Source: Leptolyngbya sp. SIO4C5
GTDB taxonomy: Bacteria > Cyanobacteriota > Cyanobacteriia > Phormidesmidales > Phormidesmidaceae
Assembly (NCBI GenBank): GCA_010671965.1
Contig: JAAHIC010000347.1
Span: 1-5,476 of the forward strand
Direction: 5' to 3'
Length of the DNA stretch: 5,476 bases
The translations under genes were made by a program, and so were the position numbers. Below, piece by piece: positions 4,797-5,476 of the stretch; the first letter of the stretch is position 1; each line of letters starts with the position of its first letter. The notes below the pieces were generated by a model, which worked only from the letters and a program-made list of their open reading frames with translations, was not told the DNA's origin and did no database searches.

Positions 4797-5476
4797 CGGT
4801 GCCTCCTGCCCACAGGATGTTGCGAATTTCATCAATTGGCATGACTGGAATCAGACCCACTTCGCTGAGCAGATACTGTCCCTCTACGGTTTTGAGCATC
4901 TGAGCAAACGCCTGACCCGGATTGCAGGGCGTTTCAGCCTCAACAGTCTCAATCTCGCATTGAGGATAAACTACCGCTAGCTCAGTGGCGAAGGGATAAG
5001 CGCGGTCATCATCGAGTCGCACTTTGTCGTCTATTTCTTGGGTGGGAAACGCTGCAGAATTAGCCCAGTAGCTGCCTTTGTCACCGCAGAGGTCTGTGTC
5101 GGGGCTGACGGGTTGACCATTGGCCTGAGTAAGCAAAGAAAAGCGAGCCGTGCGACGACCAATCGTCAGGGGATAGACCGAACATTGCCCCATCATGTTG
5201 CTGAAGCGGTCAAAGCCTAGGCCAATAGCACCATCGCTTTGTGACTCAAAAGCATCCAATAGGCGGGCATAAACATCATTGCGTCTGTCTTCAGGAACGG
5301 TGAGGGCTTCGGCTCTAGAGAGGCGTATCCACTGCTCAAACCTTGCTTGCTGCTCAGGATTTTCAAATAAGGTTGCTTTTAGTTCTGCTGCTGCTGACTC
5401 GTCTGTTCCACTAGCGGCATCAGCAACCGGAGCATAGATCTTGTAGGGCATTGACTCATTCGGCAGCGTCTGACTG
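4789..5476 (-). CDS. PBP/PstS-like substrate-binding domain protein, C-terminal half (5' end probably outside window)
   Basis: About 228 residues are visible. From the ATG at 5451 there are 220, starting MPYKIYAPVADAASGTDES. The frame stays open through eight more codons (SQTLPNES) to the edge, and no Shine-Dalgarno precedes the ATG, so the gene probably starts outside. The order of segments matches the second half of phosphate-type periplasmic binding proteins: KIYAP..SGT (4-16), DGAIGLG (73-79), a strand ending YPLTIG, AYPFATELAVVYP, then GQAFAQMLKTVEGQYLLSEVGLIPV (described as 179-203). SGT corresponds to the oxyanion-binding SGT of PstS, but the nearby phosphate-binding Arg is not seen (ADAASGT). 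A real start at 5451 would leave half a domain. Transport of phosphate is not implied: no ABC genes are near, and its stop overlaps the next CIS gene by 8 nt. The fold assignment is by eye; the role in the CIS is unknown. Confidence 0.75.
   Translation of the reverse strand, partial: SQTLPNESMPYKIYAPVADAASGTDESAAAELKATLFENPEQQARFEQWIRLSRAEALTVPEDRRNDVYARLLDAFESQSDGAIGLGFDRFSNMMGQCSVYPLTIGRRTARFSLLTQANGQPVSPDTDLCGDKGSYWANSAAFPTQEIDDKVRLDDDRAYPFATELAVVYPQCEIETVEAETPCNPGQAFAQMLKTVEGQYLLSEVGLIPVMPIDEIRNILWAGGTDD
4802..4807 (-). promoter_or_regulatory. Shine-Dalgarno that decides the start of the 50-residue gene
   Basis: AGGAGG on the minus strand, five bases (CACCG) before ATG at 4796, inside the 3' end of the preceding gene. 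It favours the 50-residue form over a 63-residue form starting at 4835. Confidence 0.8.

Noticed and set aside
4797..4835. 63-residue version of the small protein starting at 4835
   Set aside because: The extra 13 residues would lie wholly inside the preceding gene, and the AGGAGG is positioned for the ATG at 4796.
4684..4980. Plus-strand 98-codon frame over the 50-residue gene
   Set aside because: It runs antisense across two genes joined by overlapping stop/start signals and good Shine-Dalgarno sites.

Overview
The window looks like part of a phage-tail-like contractile injection system (eCIS, of the Afp/PVC/thylakoid-anchored type) operon from a cyanobacterium. The cyanobacterial assignment rests on 17 copies of the octamer GCGATCGC (HIP1, the highly iterated palindrome typical of cyanobacterial genomes) and on the style of the proteins. 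All six genes lie on the minus strand. They are packed with overlaps or gaps of 57 nt or less, so they most likely share one transcript read from high to low coordinates. The plus strand holds only shadow frames.

In transcription order: (1) 5476-4789, the 3' part of a protein resembling the C-terminal half of a phosphate-type periplasmic binding protein (PBP/PstS-like), with its frame open to the window edge; (2) 4796-4644, a 50-residue helical protein overlapping gene 1 by 8 nt; (3) 4644-4105, a T4 gp19-like inner tube protein, coupled to gene 2 by TAATG; (4) 4078-1340, a 912-residue Pro/Ser/Ala/Glu/Thr-rich protein with a TTG start; (5) 1325-792, a CIS tube-adaptor protein (Afp7/Pvc7 family) without the usual C-terminal LysM domain; (6) 734-1, the N-terminal 244 residues of the VgrG/Pvc8-like spike hub, cut by the window edge.

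Genes 3, 5 and 6 should stack physically: tube, adaptor between tube and spike, then spike hub. The unusual element is gene 4, which sits between tube and adaptor. It consists of N-terminal PLG/HRRPLAQKW boxes, about 630 residues of probably disordered linker, and a small helical C-terminal domain. That domain appears to contain the same helix pattern twice, and the pattern also matches the 50-residue protein of gene 2. Most HIP1 sites (14 of 17) lie in gene 4, where they account for many of its recurring AIA, RSP and RDR peptides. A pair of paralogous boxes in the same gene shows a 3-bp difference that makes or destroys one HIP1 site. No tRNA, rRNA, CRISPR array, insertion sequence or convincing terminator was seen.
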